From an uncultured Eubacteriales bacterium (lineage in GTDB: Bacteria > Bacillota > Clostridia > Christensenellales > Aristaeellaceae): a DNA stretch of 60,770 bases. The translations under genes were made by a program, and so were the position numbers. The DNA lies in assembly GCA_900320085.1 (NCBI GenBank), contig ONRC01000030.1:364-61133 (forward strand). The letters run 5' to 3'. Under the pieces are notes generated by a model. That model ran no database searches. It was given only the letters and a program-made list of their open reading frames with translations, and was not told where the DNA came from. Shown in pieces: positions 15,854 through 24,393 of this stretch; positions within the stretch are counted from its first letter, which is position 1, and every line of letters starts with the position of its first letter.

Positions 15854-17043
15854 ACATGACCGTTTTGCCGGGACGGCTGCAAGGCGCGGTGACCGCCCCG
15901 CCCTCCAAATCCCACGTGCATCGGCTGCTGATCGCCGCCGCGCTGTGCAAGGAAGAAACGGCGATTCACTGCCCCGGAGATAATGCGGACATTACTGCCA
16001 CCGCCCGCTGCCTGGAAAGCTGCGGGGCTAAGATCGAGCGGGAGGGAGAAGGTTTTATCGTTTCCGGCCCGCTGCAAAAACCGTACCAGGCGTTGGACTG
16101 CGGCGAAAGCGGCTCCACCCTGCGGTTCCTGCTGCCGCTGTGCGCCGCACTGAACGGAAACGCCACCTTGACCGGTTCCGGCCGATTGCCCAGCCGTCCC
16201 AATGAGCCGCTCCTGGACGCCCTGCGGCAGCACGGCGCACAGATCGACGGGGATTTCCTGCCGCAGACGGTGCGCGGAGGGCTGCGGGCGGGGGATTATG
16301 CCCTGCCCGGCAATGTCAGCAGCCAGTATTTTACCGGCTTGTTATTCGCCCTGCCGCTGCTGAACGGCGGCAGCACGCTGATCTATACCTCCCCCCTGGA
16401 ATCCATGCCCTATGTGGACTTGACGTTATCCGTGCTGCGGCAGTTCGGCGTTACGGTGGAACTGATAGAAAACGGCTGGAGCATCCCAGGCAATCAACCG
16501 TATCATTCTCCCGGCGCGGTGGAGGCAGAAGGGGATTGGAGCGCCGCCGCCTTCTGGCTGGGAGCCAACGCGTTGGAAAGCAAGGTAGCGGTGAACGGGC
16601 TGAATCCCGCCTCCTGCCAGGGGGACAAGGCAATCCTTGATCTGCTCAGGCAAATTGGCGGGGAAATGGACGTGACCGACACCCCCGACCTGATGCCCAT
16701 TCTGTCCGCCGTAGCCGCCGCTATCCCCGGCCAGACCACCCGCATCACCGGCGCGGCCCGGCTGCGGCTGAAGGAATCCGACCGGCTGGCGGCCATGGCG
16801 AACGTTCTGAACGCTTTGGGCGGACAGGTGGAGGAACAGCCGGACGGCTTGATCCTCCACGGAACGCATCTGATGGGCGGTACGGTGGACGGGATGAACG
16901 ACCATCGTGTGGTGATGAGCGCCGCCATTGCCGCCACATCCTGCGCCGGGCCGGTGACGATCCTTGGGGCGGAAGCGGTGAACAAATCCTATCCCCATTT
17001 CTGGAAAGATTTTGCAGCGCTGGGAGGACAAACGCATGTCTGA
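15850..17043 (+). CDS. aroA: EPSP synthase (3-phosphoshikimate 1-carboxyvinyltransferase)
   Basis: Transfers enolpyruvate from PEP to shikimate 3-phosphate. The 397-residue protein shows the inside-out alpha/beta barrel motifs: PPSKSHVHR near the N-terminus, GESGSTLRFLLPL, GSGRLPSRP, the catalytic Asp region TPDLMPILSAVAA, RLRLKESDRL and NDHRVVMS. It is slightly shorter than the E. coli enzyme (427). The start overlaps aroB and the end overlaps aroC by 8 bases. Confidence 0.95.
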   Translation: MNMTVLPGRLQGAVTAPPSKSHVHRLLIAAALCKEETAIHCPGDNADITATARCLESCGAKIEREGEGFIVSGPLQKPYQALDCGESGSTLRFLLPLCAALNGNATLTGSGRLPSRPNEPLLDALRQHGAQIDGDFLPQTVRGGLRAGDYALPGNVSSQYFTGLLFALPLLNGGSTLIYTSPLESMPYVDLTLSVLRQFGVTVELIENGWSIPGNQPYHSPGAVEAEGDWSAAAFWLGANALESKVAVNGLNPASCQGDKAILDLLRQIGGEMDVTDTPDLMPILSAVAAAIPGQTTRITGAARLRLKESDRLAAMANVLNALGGQVEEQPDGLILHGTHLMGGTVDGMNDHRVVMSAAIAATSCAGPVTILGAEAVNKSYPHFWKDFAALGGQTHV

Positions 17044-18103
17044 TTTCAGCATCGGTGAAAAGTTCAAGGTGACCCTGTTTGGCCAATCCCACGGCCCGGC
17101 CATTGGGTGTGTGATGGAAGGTTTTCCGGCGGGGCAGAAGATCAACTGGGATTTTATCACCGCCTTCATGGCCCGCCGCGCGCCGGGGCAAAACGCCTGG
17201 AGCACCCCCCGCAAGGAAGCCGACCAGCCGGAAGTATTATCCGGTTTAAACGCGGACGGCCTGACCTGCGGCGCGCCTCTTACCGCCGTGATTCGCAACA
17301 GCAACACCCGTTCCGGGGATTACAATGTGCTGAAAGGTATTCCCCGCCCTGGCCACGCGGATTACACAGCCCGCGTCAAGTATGGCGACGCTTGGGACGG
17401 GCGCGGCGGCGGGCAGTTCTCCGCCCGGCTGACCGCCCCGCTGTGCTTTGCCGGGGCCCTGGCAAAGCTGTACTTGGAAGATAAAGGGATTCGCATTGCC
17501 GCGCACATCGCCCGCATCGGAAACGTCGAGGACGCCAGGCCCGACACGGTAAACCCGACGCTTCCCTTTTATGAAAACGGCGCTTTCCCCGTGATTTCCC
17601 CTGAACAGGGCGAAGCCATGAAGCGGGAAATCGAAGCCGCCCGAAGCCAGGGCGACAGCGTGGGCGGCGCGGTGGAATGCTTTATCACCGGCCTGCCCGC
17701 GGGCCTGGGCGGCCCGTACTTCGGCGGGCTGGAAGGGAAGCTGAGCCAGGCGCTGTTCGGCATTCCCGCCGTAAAGGGCCTCCATTTCGGTGATACCCAA
17801 ACCTACGGCAGCGAAAACAACGATGCTTACTGTATTCAGAATGGCGCTGTCCGTACCCTCACCAACCACTGCGGCGGCATCTTGGGCGGCATTACGAACG
17901 GCATGCCGGTATACTTCACAGTCGATTTCAAGCCCACTCCCTCCATCGCCATGCCGCAAAGAAGCGTCCACCTGAAAACAATGCAGGAAACTGAATTGAC
18001 CGTGCAGGGCCGCCATGACCCCTGCGTGGTCCCCCGGGCGGTGTCCGTGGTAGAAGCGGCGGCGGCGATCATCCTTCTCGACCTGATATTGCAAGGAGCG
18101 TAA
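17036..18103 (+). CDS. aroC: Chorismate synthase
   Basis: FMN-dependent 1,4-elimination of phosphate from EPSP to give chorismate. The 355 residues include FGQSHGPAIG near the start, RPGHADYTARVKYG, DGRGGGQFSARLTA and the C-terminal GRHDPCVVPRAV, all conserved in the family. The ATG at 17036 has GGGAGGAC ahead, within the end of aroA. The next gene, pheA, begins 3 bp after the stop. Confidence 0.96.
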   Translation: MSDFSIGEKFKVTLFGQSHGPAIGCVMEGFPAGQKINWDFITAFMARRAPGQNAWSTPRKEADQPEVLSGLNADGLTCGAPLTAVIRNSNTRSGDYNVLKGIPRPGHADYTARVKYGDAWDGRGGGQFSARLTAPLCFAGALAKLYLEDKGIRIAAHIARIGNVEDARPDTVNPTLPFYENGAFPVISPEQGEAMKREIEAARSQGDSVGGAVECFITGLPAGLGGPYFGGLEGKLSQALFGIPAVKGLHFGDTQTYGSENNDAYCIQNGAVRTLTNHCGGILGGITNGMPVYFTVDFKPTPSIAMPQRSVHLKTMQETELTVQGRHDPCVVPRAVSVVEAAAAIILLDLILQGA

Positions 18104-18106
18104 ACC

Positions 18107-19255
18107 ATGGAACTGAATTTGCAGGAAATCCGCGGGAAACTGGATACCATCGACGATCAGATGATCGGCCTGTTCTGCCAGCGCATGAACCTGGTGAAGG
18201 ACGTGGCGGCCTACAAGCAGGAACACAATCTGCCCATCCTGGACACGGGCCGGGAACGGGATATTATCAACCGCGTGTCCCTCATGGCGGGGGAGGATTT
18301 GGAGCATTACGCCAAGCTGATGTATCAAACCCTGTTCAGCGTCAGCCGGGCCTATCAATCAGAAAGATTGCGGGCGGAATCCACTTTGATGCAAGCCCTG
18401 GAAGCCGCCGCCGCTCACGCGCAAAAGAAAATGCCCCAGCGGGTGATGGTGGCCTGCCAGGGCACGGAGGGCGCGTATTCCCAGAAAGTAACCGAGCGTA
18501 TGTTTGACTTCCCCACCATTCTGTATATGAACACCTTCAACGACGTGTTCAACGCAGTGGAGCGGGGCATGTGCCCCTTCGGCGTGCTGCCCATTGAAAA
18601 CAGCACCGCCGGTTCCGTCACCCAGGTGTACGACCTGATGGAGAAGCACCACTTCCACATCGTCAAGGCCGCCCGCCAGAAGGTGGACCACCGGCTGCTG
18701 GCCAAGCCCGGCACGCGCTTAGAGGACGTGACGGAGGTCGTTTCCCACGAGCAGGCCCTGCGCCAGTGCTCCGCGTTCTTCGCCAGCCATCCCCAGATCA
18801 AGGCCACCCCCATGGAGAACACCGCCGTGGCCGCCTCCTTCGCCGCCCGGTCGGACCGAAAGGACATTGCCGCCATCGCCTCCCAGGAGTGCGAGCAGCT
18901 CTACGGCCTGGAGACCCTGTCCGACGCGGTCAGCGATTCGGGCAACAACTTCACCCGCTTCATCTGCATCGCCAAGGATCTGACGGTGTACGAGGGGGCC
19001 AGCAAGATTTCCCTCATGCTCAGCGCGGCCCACCGGCCGGGGTCGCTGTACCGGCTGCTGTCGTTGATTTCCGTGATGGGCCTGAACCTGACCAAGCTGG
19101 AAAGCCGCCCCATCCCCGGCAAGGACTTTGAGTTCCGCTTCTTCTTCGACATCGAGGCGTCCATCCTCGACCCCGCCGTGCGCAGCCTGATCGGGCAGCT
19201 CAAGCAGGAAGCCGACCAACTGGTTTTCCTGGGCAACTATGAGGAGCTGCGGTGA
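18107..19255 (+). CDS. pheA: Bifunctional chorismate mutase / prephenate dehydratase
   Basis: Makes phenylpyruvate from chorismate in two steps. A 382-residue fusion: AroQ-type chorismate mutase helices (about 1-90, RGKLDTIDDQMIGLFCQRM), prephenate dehydratase (about 108-285, GTEGAYSQ, LPIENSTAGSV, SDSGNNFTRF) and a C-terminal ACT domain (about 295-375) with the GSLYRLLS and LESRP motifs that bind phenylalanine in feedback-inhibited relatives. The order matches proteobacterial PheA; many Firmicutes keep the mutase separate. Its TGA overlaps the start of the aroE-aroK gene by one base. Confidence 0.95.
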   Translation: MELNLQEIRGKLDTIDDQMIGLFCQRMNLVKDVAAYKQEHNLPILDTGRERDIINRVSLMAGEDLEHYAKLMYQTLFSVSRAYQSERLRAESTLMQALEAAAAHAQKKMPQRVMVACQGTEGAYSQKVTERMFDFPTILYMNTFNDVFNAVERGMCPFGVLPIENSTAGSVTQVYDLMEKHHFHIVKAARQKVDHRLLAKPGTRLEDVTEVVSHEQALRQCSAFFASHPQIKATPMENTAVAASFAARSDRKDIAAIASQECEQLYGLETLSDAVSDSGNNFTRFICIAKDLTVYEGASKISLMLSAAHRPGSLYRLLSLISVMGLNLTKLESRPIPGKDFEFRFFFDIEASILDPAVRSLIGQLKQEADQLVFLGNYEELR

Positions 19256-20553
19256 TGGAGTACGGCTTGATCGGCGAACGCCTGGGCCACAGCTATTCCC
19301 CCCAGATTCACCGGGCGTTCGGGGACTATGACTATCAATTGTATCCCATGCCGCTTTCGGACGTGGAAGCGCTTTTGCGGGAAAGGCGGTTCAAGGGCCT
19401 GAACGTGACCATCCCCTACAAACGGGCGGTGCTGCCCTTCTGCGACGAATTGTCCCCGGCGGTGCGGGAAATCGGCAGCGCCAACACCCTGGTGGTACGG
19501 GACGGAAAGATTTACGCGGACAATACCGACTTGCCCGGGATGCTGTCCATGCTGGACAAGGCGGGCATTGAATTGACCGGAAGGAAGGTCATTATCCTGG
19601 GCAGCGGCGGCACGTCGCTGACCGCCCAGGGGGCCTGCCGGGTGCGCCAGGCCCGGGAAACGGTGGTGGTATCAAGGAAAGGCCCCGTCACCTATGAAGA
19701 TTTATATGCAAATCATACCGATGCGGAGGTCATCATCAACGCGACGCCGGTGGGCATGTATCCAAACAATCTCCTATCGCCCATCGACCTGAGCCGCTTT
19801 CCAAAGCTCCAGGGCGTGGCGGACGTGATTTACAACCCCGCGAAAACCAAGCTGCTGATGGACGCGGAGGCGGCGGGCATTCCCCATATCGACGGGCTGT
19901 GGATGCTGGCGGCGCAAGCCTGGTATGCGGCGAAGCTGTTTCTGAATACGGATATTCCCGAAGAAAAAATACAGGAAGCCTACCAGTCCGTGCGGCGGGA
20001 ATGCCTGAACCTGGTGCTCATTGGGATGCCAGGCTGTGGCAAGTCCACCCAGGGAAAGCGCGCCGCGCAAGCGCTGGGCAGAACATTCGTGGATTTGGAC
20101 GCGGAAATCGTGAAGCGTTTCGGGCCGATCCCCATGATCTTTGAAACGCAGGGGGAAGCCGGTTTCCGAAAGCTCGAAAGTGAAATCGTGAAAGAATTTG
20201 GTAAGGAAAGCGGGCTGGTCATCGCCACCGGCGGCGGGGCCATCCTGCGGCCTGAAAATGTGGAGGCTCTGCGGCAGAACGGCGCGCTCTGCTGGCTGCG
20301 TCGGCCGGTGGAACAGCTCGCCACGGCAGGGCGTCCCCTATCGACCAACCTTGAAAAGCTGAAAGCCATGGAGCAAACCCGAACGCCGCTGTACCGCGCC
20401 TGCGCCGATTATGTCATCGACGTGCAGCCGGACAGGGCAACAACCGCAAACGCTATCGTGGAGGGATTTTATGAAGCTGCTGGTGCTGAACGGGCCCAAC
20501 CTGAACATGCTGGGCATCCGGGAAAAACATCTGTACGGAACGCAGACCTATGA
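19255..20553 (+). CDS. Shikimate dehydrogenase-shikimate kinase fusion
   Basis: One 432-residue polypeptide catalyses two consecutive steps, dehydroshikimate to shikimate to shikimate 3-phosphate. Residues about 1-255 are AroE: SYSPQIHRAF, the catalytic NVTIPYK lysine, DNTD, the NADP loop LGSGGTS and ATPVGM. Residues about 260-410 are AroK: Walker A GMPGCGKST, shikimate-binding DLDAEIV, GFRKLE, TGGGA, and the lid Arg in GRPLS. The last 25 or so residues are low-complexity and are read through the start of aroQ, an 83-bp overlap; they probably arose by loss of an earlier stop. ATG 19255 is chosen over GTG 19252. Confidence 0.94.
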   Translation: MEYGLIGERLGHSYSPQIHRAFGDYDYQLYPMPLSDVEALLRERRFKGLNVTIPYKRAVLPFCDELSPAVREIGSANTLVVRDGKIYADNTDLPGMLSMLDKAGIELTGRKVIILGSGGTSLTAQGACRVRQARETVVVSRKGPVTYEDLYANHTDAEVIINATPVGMYPNNLLSPIDLSRFPKLQGVADVIYNPAKTKLLMDAEAAGIPHIDGLWMLAAQAWYAAKLFLNTDIPEEKIQEAYQSVRRECLNLVLIGMPGCGKSTQGKRAAQALGRTFVDLDAEIVKRFGPIPMIFETQGEAGFRKLESEIVKEFGKESGLVIATGGGAILRPENVEALRQNGALCWLRRPVEQLATAGRPLSTNLEKLKAMEQTRTPLYRACADYVIDVQPDRATTANAIVEGFYEAAGAERAQPEHAGHPGKTSVRNADL

Positions 20554-20905
20554 GGACCTGGTCGCCTATATTCAACAAAAAGCCAGGGAACTGAACGTGG
20601 AGGTGGACTTCTTCCAGAGCAACCACGAAGGGGCGCTGGTGGACAAAATCCAGGAAGCCTATGGGAAGGTGGATGGCATCGTCATCAACCCCGCCGCCTA
20701 CACCCACACCTCCGTGGCCATCCTGGACGCGCTGAAGGCCGTCAGCATTCCCGCCGCCGAGGTGCACCTGACCGACGTGACCAGGCGCGAGCCCTTCCGC
20801 CAGATCAGCTACGCGGGCATGGCCTGCCAGGCGCACTTCATCGGCCTGGGCTTTGAGGGCTACGCGAAAGCCCTGGAATGGCATGTGCTTCAGAAATCAA
20901 AGTAA
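20471..20905 (+). CDS. aroQ: 3-dehydroquinate dehydratase, type II
   Basis: Dehydrates 3-dehydroquinate to 3-dehydroshikimate. The 144-residue type II fold shows NGPNLNMLGIRE, the catalytic Tyr region (LYGTQTYEDL), SNHEGALVD, NPAAYTHTS and EVHLTDVTRREPFR. The ATG at 20471 has GGAGGG ahead and lies inside the aroE-aroK reading frame. Last gene of the operon. The hairpin that follows has its T-run only on the other strand. Confidence 0.96.
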   Translation: MKLLVLNGPNLNMLGIREKHLYGTQTYEDLVAYIQQKARELNVEVDFFQSNHEGALVDKIQEAYGKVDGIVINPAAYTHTSVAILDALKAVSIPAAEVHLTDVTRREPFRQISYAGMACQAHFIGLGFEGYAKALEWHVLQKSK

Positions 20906-20941
20906 AAAACAAGGCCATAGCAAGCAATCTGCTATAGCCTT
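20906..20941 (-). terminator. Terminator of the esterase transcript
   Basis: Stem AAGGC-CATAGCA/TGCTATAGCCTT (20911-20941) with one mismatch. Read on the minus strand it is followed by TTGTTTTTT. On the plus strand no T-run follows, so it is a poor terminator for aroQ. Confidence 0.75.
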
Positions 20942-20958
20942 GATCATGAAAAACCGCT

Positions 20959-22167
20959 TTACGGCACGGCGGCGCCGATCATACGGGCGAAGTTGTAAAA
21001 TCCCAGATACCACACGCCGAAGTCGTGTCCGCCCGAACGATATTGCAGCACAAAGTTCCGCTCGTTCAGTTGGTTCGTCAAAGGCAGCAGATTGTCCACG
21101 GCGGCTCGGGTGCTGGCCAGGGCGATGCTGTCCTCGGTGCCGCAGATGCTGTAGAAGACGCGGACAGGCAGGTCAGGATGCGCGTTCAGGGCGGCGGCGG
21201 TGAGCGGCGCGATATTGGTGGTAGGACAGGCGGAAAATGCGCCGAAGGCGCTGAACACATCCAGGCATCTGCCCAAGCCCAGGTTGATCGTCTGCATCCC
21301 GCCCATGGACAGGCCAGCCATGGCGCACCGGCTGCGGTCATGAATATCGACAGCGTAGCGCTCCGCCAACGCGGGCAGCAGGTCGTTCCTCAGTTCCTCG
21401 TCAAAGCGGTAAAAGGCGGCGTGGTCTTCGCTCTTCCCGGCGCGGCCGTTGGGCGTGACCACAATAAACGGCTTGATTTCCCCGCCGTCGATCAGGTTGT
21501 CCATGATGCGCTTAACCCGGGAATCCTCGCCCGTCATGCCCCATTCGTACTCGCTTCCGCCGATGCCATGGCAAAGGATGAGCAGATCGTAGGTTTGGGA
21601 AGTGTCGTAATCATACGGCAGATAGACGAACGCGGCTTTATCATACAGAGCGCCGTCGTGGAACAGGTCATGCGCCTGATAGGTGAACTTTTCGATCGTA
21701 CCGCCATGGGCGCAGGCCCTGGTGTACCGGGACGGCACGCTGTCCTCATAGACCTCGGCGCGTTCGGCGCGGATGGCCGCTTCGATTTCGGCGGCGGAGG
21801 TGAACGCCTGCCAGGAATCAAAGGTGCCGCTTCCCTCAAAGGCGAAGTACAGGTCATGCACGCCGCTGAGTTCGATGTTGTAGCGGTATTCCTTCGTGAA
21901 CGAACGGAACACCGCGGTTGCGATCGGGTCGCTGTCCATGCTGTCGGCGTATACGCGGATGATCAGCTGATCGTCCGTCGCGGCCTTGAACCGCAGTACA
22001 GACATACCGGACGAAAAATCCAGCCCGCTGAACGAAATCCACTGGTCGGTCCGGGAGGCGTCAACCGTGACCAGCGCCGGAACCTCCAGAAACGGGTTGA
22101 TCGCTTCCGCTTGGGCAAAAGCAAACGGCAGCAGCAGCGCAAGCAGCACCGCAAAACACTTTTTCAT
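20959..22167 (-). CDS. Secreted esterase (CE1/feruloyl esterase-like)
   Basis: A 402-residue secreted alpha/beta hydrolase. A signal peptide (about 1-22, ending FAQAEA) is followed by an N-terminal beta-sandwich region (about 25-120), probably a carbohydrate-binding domain, then an esterase domain with LILCHGIGGSEYEWG (oxyanion region), the nucleophile elbow GLSMGG (Ser287), and GGHDFGVWYLGF holding the probable catalytic His. CE1-like enzymes remove feruloyl or acetyl groups from plant xylan; the exact ester is unknown. GGGGAGGAAAAC precedes the ATG. It lies 24 bp behind the fdhD-like gene, so the two may share a transcript although their functions look unrelated. Confidence 0.85.
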   Translation of the reverse strand: MKKCFAVLLALLLPFAFAQAEAINPFLEVPALVTVDASRTDQWISFSGLDFSSGMSVLRFKAATDDQLIIRVYADSMDSDPIATAVFRSFTKEYRYNIELSGVHDLYFAFEGSGTFDSWQAFTSAAEIEAAIRAERAEVYEDSVPSRYTRACAHGGTIEKFTYQAHDLFHDGALYDKAAFVYLPYDYDTSQTYDLLILCHGIGGSEYEWGMTGEDSRVKRIMDNLIDGGEIKPFIVVTPNGRAGKSEDHAAFYRFDEELRNDLLPALAERYAVDIHDRSRCAMAGLSMGGMQTINLGLGRCLDVFSAFGAFSACPTTNIAPLTAAALNAHPDLPVRVFYSICGTEDSIALASTRAAVDNLLPLTNQLNERNFVLQYRSGGHDFGVWYLGFYNFARMIGAAVP

Positions 22168-22191
22168 CCTGTTTTCCTCCCCATCATAGAA

Positions 22192-22836
22192 TCATTCACC
22201 CTGGACCCGTTCAGGATGGCTGAGCGGTGATAATTTTTCCTCCAGGCGGCAAACGGTCATGCCAAGCCGCTCGGCATAATTTACGCACAGGCTGCCCACC
22301 TGCTTTTTGGTGACCAGGATGGGAACCCGCGCAAAGGCGGCTTTGGCCAGCATTTCAAGCGACAGCCTGCCGGAGGAAGCCAGGACGGCGCGGTTCAGCG
22401 CAAGACCGTTTTGAAGGGCGTTGCCAACGGCCTTTTCTACCGCGTTATGGCGGCCGATGTCCCGGCCCAGCGATGTTTTTTCCCCGTCGCTGAGCAGAAT
22501 CGCGTGCAGCCCTGCCGCGTGATCCAGGCTCATGACCTGCTCGCAGCAGGCGATGATGTCCGAAGCGGGCAGCGTCAGCGCACTTTTCAGCGGCGGCAGC
22601 GCGTCCAGCCGGGCCAGCGCGGGCAACTGCGCCTGGCTGCTCAGTGCGGCCTGTACCTGCCACCAGCCGTTTTCAAAGGAAACGGACTGTACCTTTTCAG
22701 GCTCCTCCACCAGCCCGGAGGCCACCATATGGCCCAGCAGCAGCGCTTCGGCGTCGCCGTCGGAGCACAGGAACGGCGTTTGCCGCTGCCCGTTCAGCGT
22801 CCAAGCAAGCAAAGATTCCTCCATGATTCCTTTCAT
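22192..22836 (-). CDS. fdhD: FdhD-like cofactor sulfurtransferase, short form
   Basis: FdhD passes sulfur from a cysteine desulfurase to the molybdenum/tungsten cofactor of formate dehydrogenases and related enzymes. This 214-residue protein keeps the C-terminal signature GRDIGRHNAVEKAVG, SSGRLSLEMLAKAAFARVPILVTKKQVG and the N-terminal fold. It is about 50 residues shorter than usual and lacks the CxxC loop that carries sulfur in E. coli FdhD; only an adjacent Cys pair (IIACCEQ, near residue 97) remains. It may therefore be a cofactor-binding chaperone rather than a sulfurtransferase. It is divergent from tatBAC, and an AOR-family cofactor enzyme is encoded 4.4 kb away, a likely client. Confidence 0.82.
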   Translation of the reverse strand: MKGIMEESLLAWTLNGQRQTPFLCSDGDAEALLLGHMVASGLVEEPEKVQSVSFENGWWQVQAALSSQAQLPALARLDALPPLKSALTLPASDIIACCEQVMSLDHAAGLHAILLSDGEKTSLGRDIGRHNAVEKAVGNALQNGLALNRAVLASSGRLSLEMLAKAAFARVPILVTKKQVGSLCVNYAERLGMTVCRLEEKLSPLSHPERVQGE

Positions 22837-22882
22837 GGGCTTCCTCCTGTCCGCATATCCATGCGGCTTCCTTCATGCCGGT

Positions 22883-22911
22883 ATTATAAGCTTTTTTTCC
22901 GCCCCTGTAAA
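22883..22911 (-). promoter_or_regulatory. Promoter of the fdhD-like gene
   Basis: TTTACA (22906-22911) and TATAAT (22883-22888), 17 bp apart on the minus strand. It is back to back with the tat promoter, leaving 44 bp between the two -35 elements for shared control. Confidence 0.75.
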
Positions 22912-22955
22912 GCGGCCGGGCAGGAAATGACCGCGCAACGAATTTGGGGAAGCCC

Positions 22956-22984
22956 TTGCAATCCGGCCCCAAGTGCAATATAAT
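22956..22984 (+). promoter_or_regulatory. Promoter of tatBAC
   Basis: TTGCAA (22956-22961) and TATAAT (22979-22984), 17 bp apart, about 20 bp ahead of the tatB start. Confidence 0.8.
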
Positions 22985-23009
22985 AAAACATATCAAAGGG
23001 GGCCTTCAT

Positions 23010-23312
23010 TTGTTCAACATCGGATTTGCCGAACTGCTGCTGGTGCTCGTCATCGCGTACGTGATCGTGGGGCCCAGGGATCTGCCCAAGGTGGCCAGGT
23101 GGCTGGGGCGGATGGTGCGCCGGGCGAAGCAGCTGATCCGGGAGCTCAAGGAAGAAATCGGCTGGAACGAAATGATGGCCGAAACCGCGGACGTGCGCCG
23201 GGACATCGACGACGCCATGAAGGACGCCGATATTTCCCAGGAGCTGAAGGACGCCCGGAAGGAACTTACGCAAAACCTGACCGAAGCGGAAAAGGATACC
23301 ATGAAAAAATAA
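23010..23312 (+). CDS. tatB: Twin-arginine translocase subunit, TatB-like
   Basis: A 100-residue protein with an N-terminal membrane helix (about 4-20), the GP hinge (VGPRDLPKVARWLG) and a long charged amphipathic helix. FNIGFAELLLV matches TatB, the substrate-receptor subunit, better than TatA. Most Firmicutes have only TatA and TatC, so a separate TatB-like subunit is notable. The start is TTG, chosen because AAAGGGGG precedes it and the reading frame upstream of it is not TatB-like. tatA follows 24 bp downstream. Confidence 0.85.
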   Translation: MFNIGFAELLLVLVIAYVIVGPRDLPKVARWLGRMVRRAKQLIRELKEEIGWNEMMAETADVRRDIDDAMKDADISQELKDARKELTQNLTEAEKDTMKK

Positions 23313-23336
23313 AGCGCAGTCAAGGAGGACAATATT

Positions 23337-23519
23337 ATGCGGCTTGGAACCACTGAAATCATTCTGATCATCGTGCTGGCGCTGGTGCTGTTCGGCGGCG
23401 GCAAGCTGGCGGGCGTGGGCAAGGCCCTGGGCAAGAGCATCAAGGATTTTAAGAATGAAGTCAAGGAAGACAAAGACGACGGCCAGGGCAATCAGCCTGA
23501 CGATCAGACCAAAGCATGA
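23337..23519 (+). CDS. tatA: Twin-arginine translocase subunit TatA
   Basis: A 60-residue pore-forming subunit: short N-terminal helix (TEIILIIVLALVLFGGGKL), FGG hinge, then amphipathic helix GKALGKSIKDFKNEV and an acidic tail. AAGGAGGAC precedes the ATG. Its stop overlaps tatC by four bases (ATGA). Confidence 0.92.
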   Translation: MRLGTTEIILIIVLALVLFGGGKLAGVGKALGKSIKDFKNEVKEDKDDGQGNQPDDQTKA

Positions 23520-24280
23520 GCGCGCAGGAAAAATTGAAAGAGCCGGAACAGCAGGGAACGATCCAGGAAAAGCGCTCGTCCCTGCTTTCCCATCTGCTGG
23601 CGCTGCGCAAGGTGGTTATCATTTCCGCAATCGCGGTGATCGCCGCCTTTTTTGCGGTCTTTTATTTTGGCATCGACGCGCTGATGAACTGGATCATCGG
23701 CCCGATTTCCGCCCGGGGCATTGAAATCATCTACACCGCCATGAGCGAAGCGCTGGTGACCAAGTTCAAGGTGGCGCTGATCGCGGCGGTGATCGTGGCC
23801 AGCCCGGTGGTGATCTGGCAGGCGTGGAGCTTTATCAAGCCCGCCCTGTACCCCCAGGAGCAAAAGGCGTTCCGGGTGCTGTTTTTCCTGGCGCTGCTTT
23901 TGTTCCTGGTGGGCGTGGCATTCTGCTATTTCGCGGTCTACACCCTGGCGGTGGACTTTTTCCTGATCCAGGGCGACGGCCTGGCCACGCCCATGCTGTC
24001 CATTGACAAGTATGTGAACTTCCTGTTCGGGTTCATCGTGCCCTTCGGCGTGGCGTTTCAGCTGCCCGTGTTTCTGTACCTGACCACCCGCATGGGCTGG
24101 ACGAACTACAAAATGCTGTCCTCCAAGCGCAAGTATGTGCTCCTGGGCATTTTCATCGTGGCCGCCATCCTTACCCCGCCGGACGTGGTGTCCCAGGTGG
24201 CCTTGGGCGTGCCGCTGTACGTGCTGTTTGAAATCGGCGTGCAGGTTGCCAGGCTCACCAAGCCCCGGGAGAGGGCATGA
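23516..24280 (+). CDS. tatC: Twin-arginine translocase subunit TatC
   Basis: A 254-residue polytopic membrane protein with six helices that recognises twin-arginine signals. The conserved features are SHLLALRKVV at the N-terminal cytoplasmic face, FIKPALYPQEQKAF, and FGVAFQLPVF with ILTPPDVVSQ near the end. It completes a three-gene Tat operon. The nearest encoded Tat substrate is the polyferredoxin at 26538. Confidence 0.95.
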   Translation: MSAQEKLKEPEQQGTIQEKRSSLLSHLLALRKVVIISAIAVIAAFFAVFYFGIDALMNWIIGPISARGIEIIYTAMSEALVTKFKVALIAAVIVASPVVIWQAWSFIKPALYPQEQKAFRVLFFLALLLFLVGVAFCYFAVYTLAVDFFLIQGDGLATPMLSIDKYVNFLFGFIVPFGVAFQLPVFLYLTTRMGWTNYKMLSSKRKYVLLGIFIVAAILTPPDVVSQVALGVPLYVLFEIGVQVARLTKPRERA

Positions 24281-24324
24281 AAAGCGAAGCCATCGTTACG
24301 CATCAGACCCTGCTGTGAACTTAA

Positions 24325-24360
24325 AAACCCTTGAAACCGCTGCGTTTCGAGGGCTTTTGT
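24325..24360 (+). terminator. Terminator of tatBAC
   Basis: Stem AAACCCTTGAAAC/GTTTCGAGGGCTTT with two mismatches or wobbles and followed by TGTTTC. It lies 44 bp after the tatC stop. Confidence 0.7.
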
Positions 24361-24393
24361 TTCAGCAGAAAACCAATATATTTTTGGGGCTCA

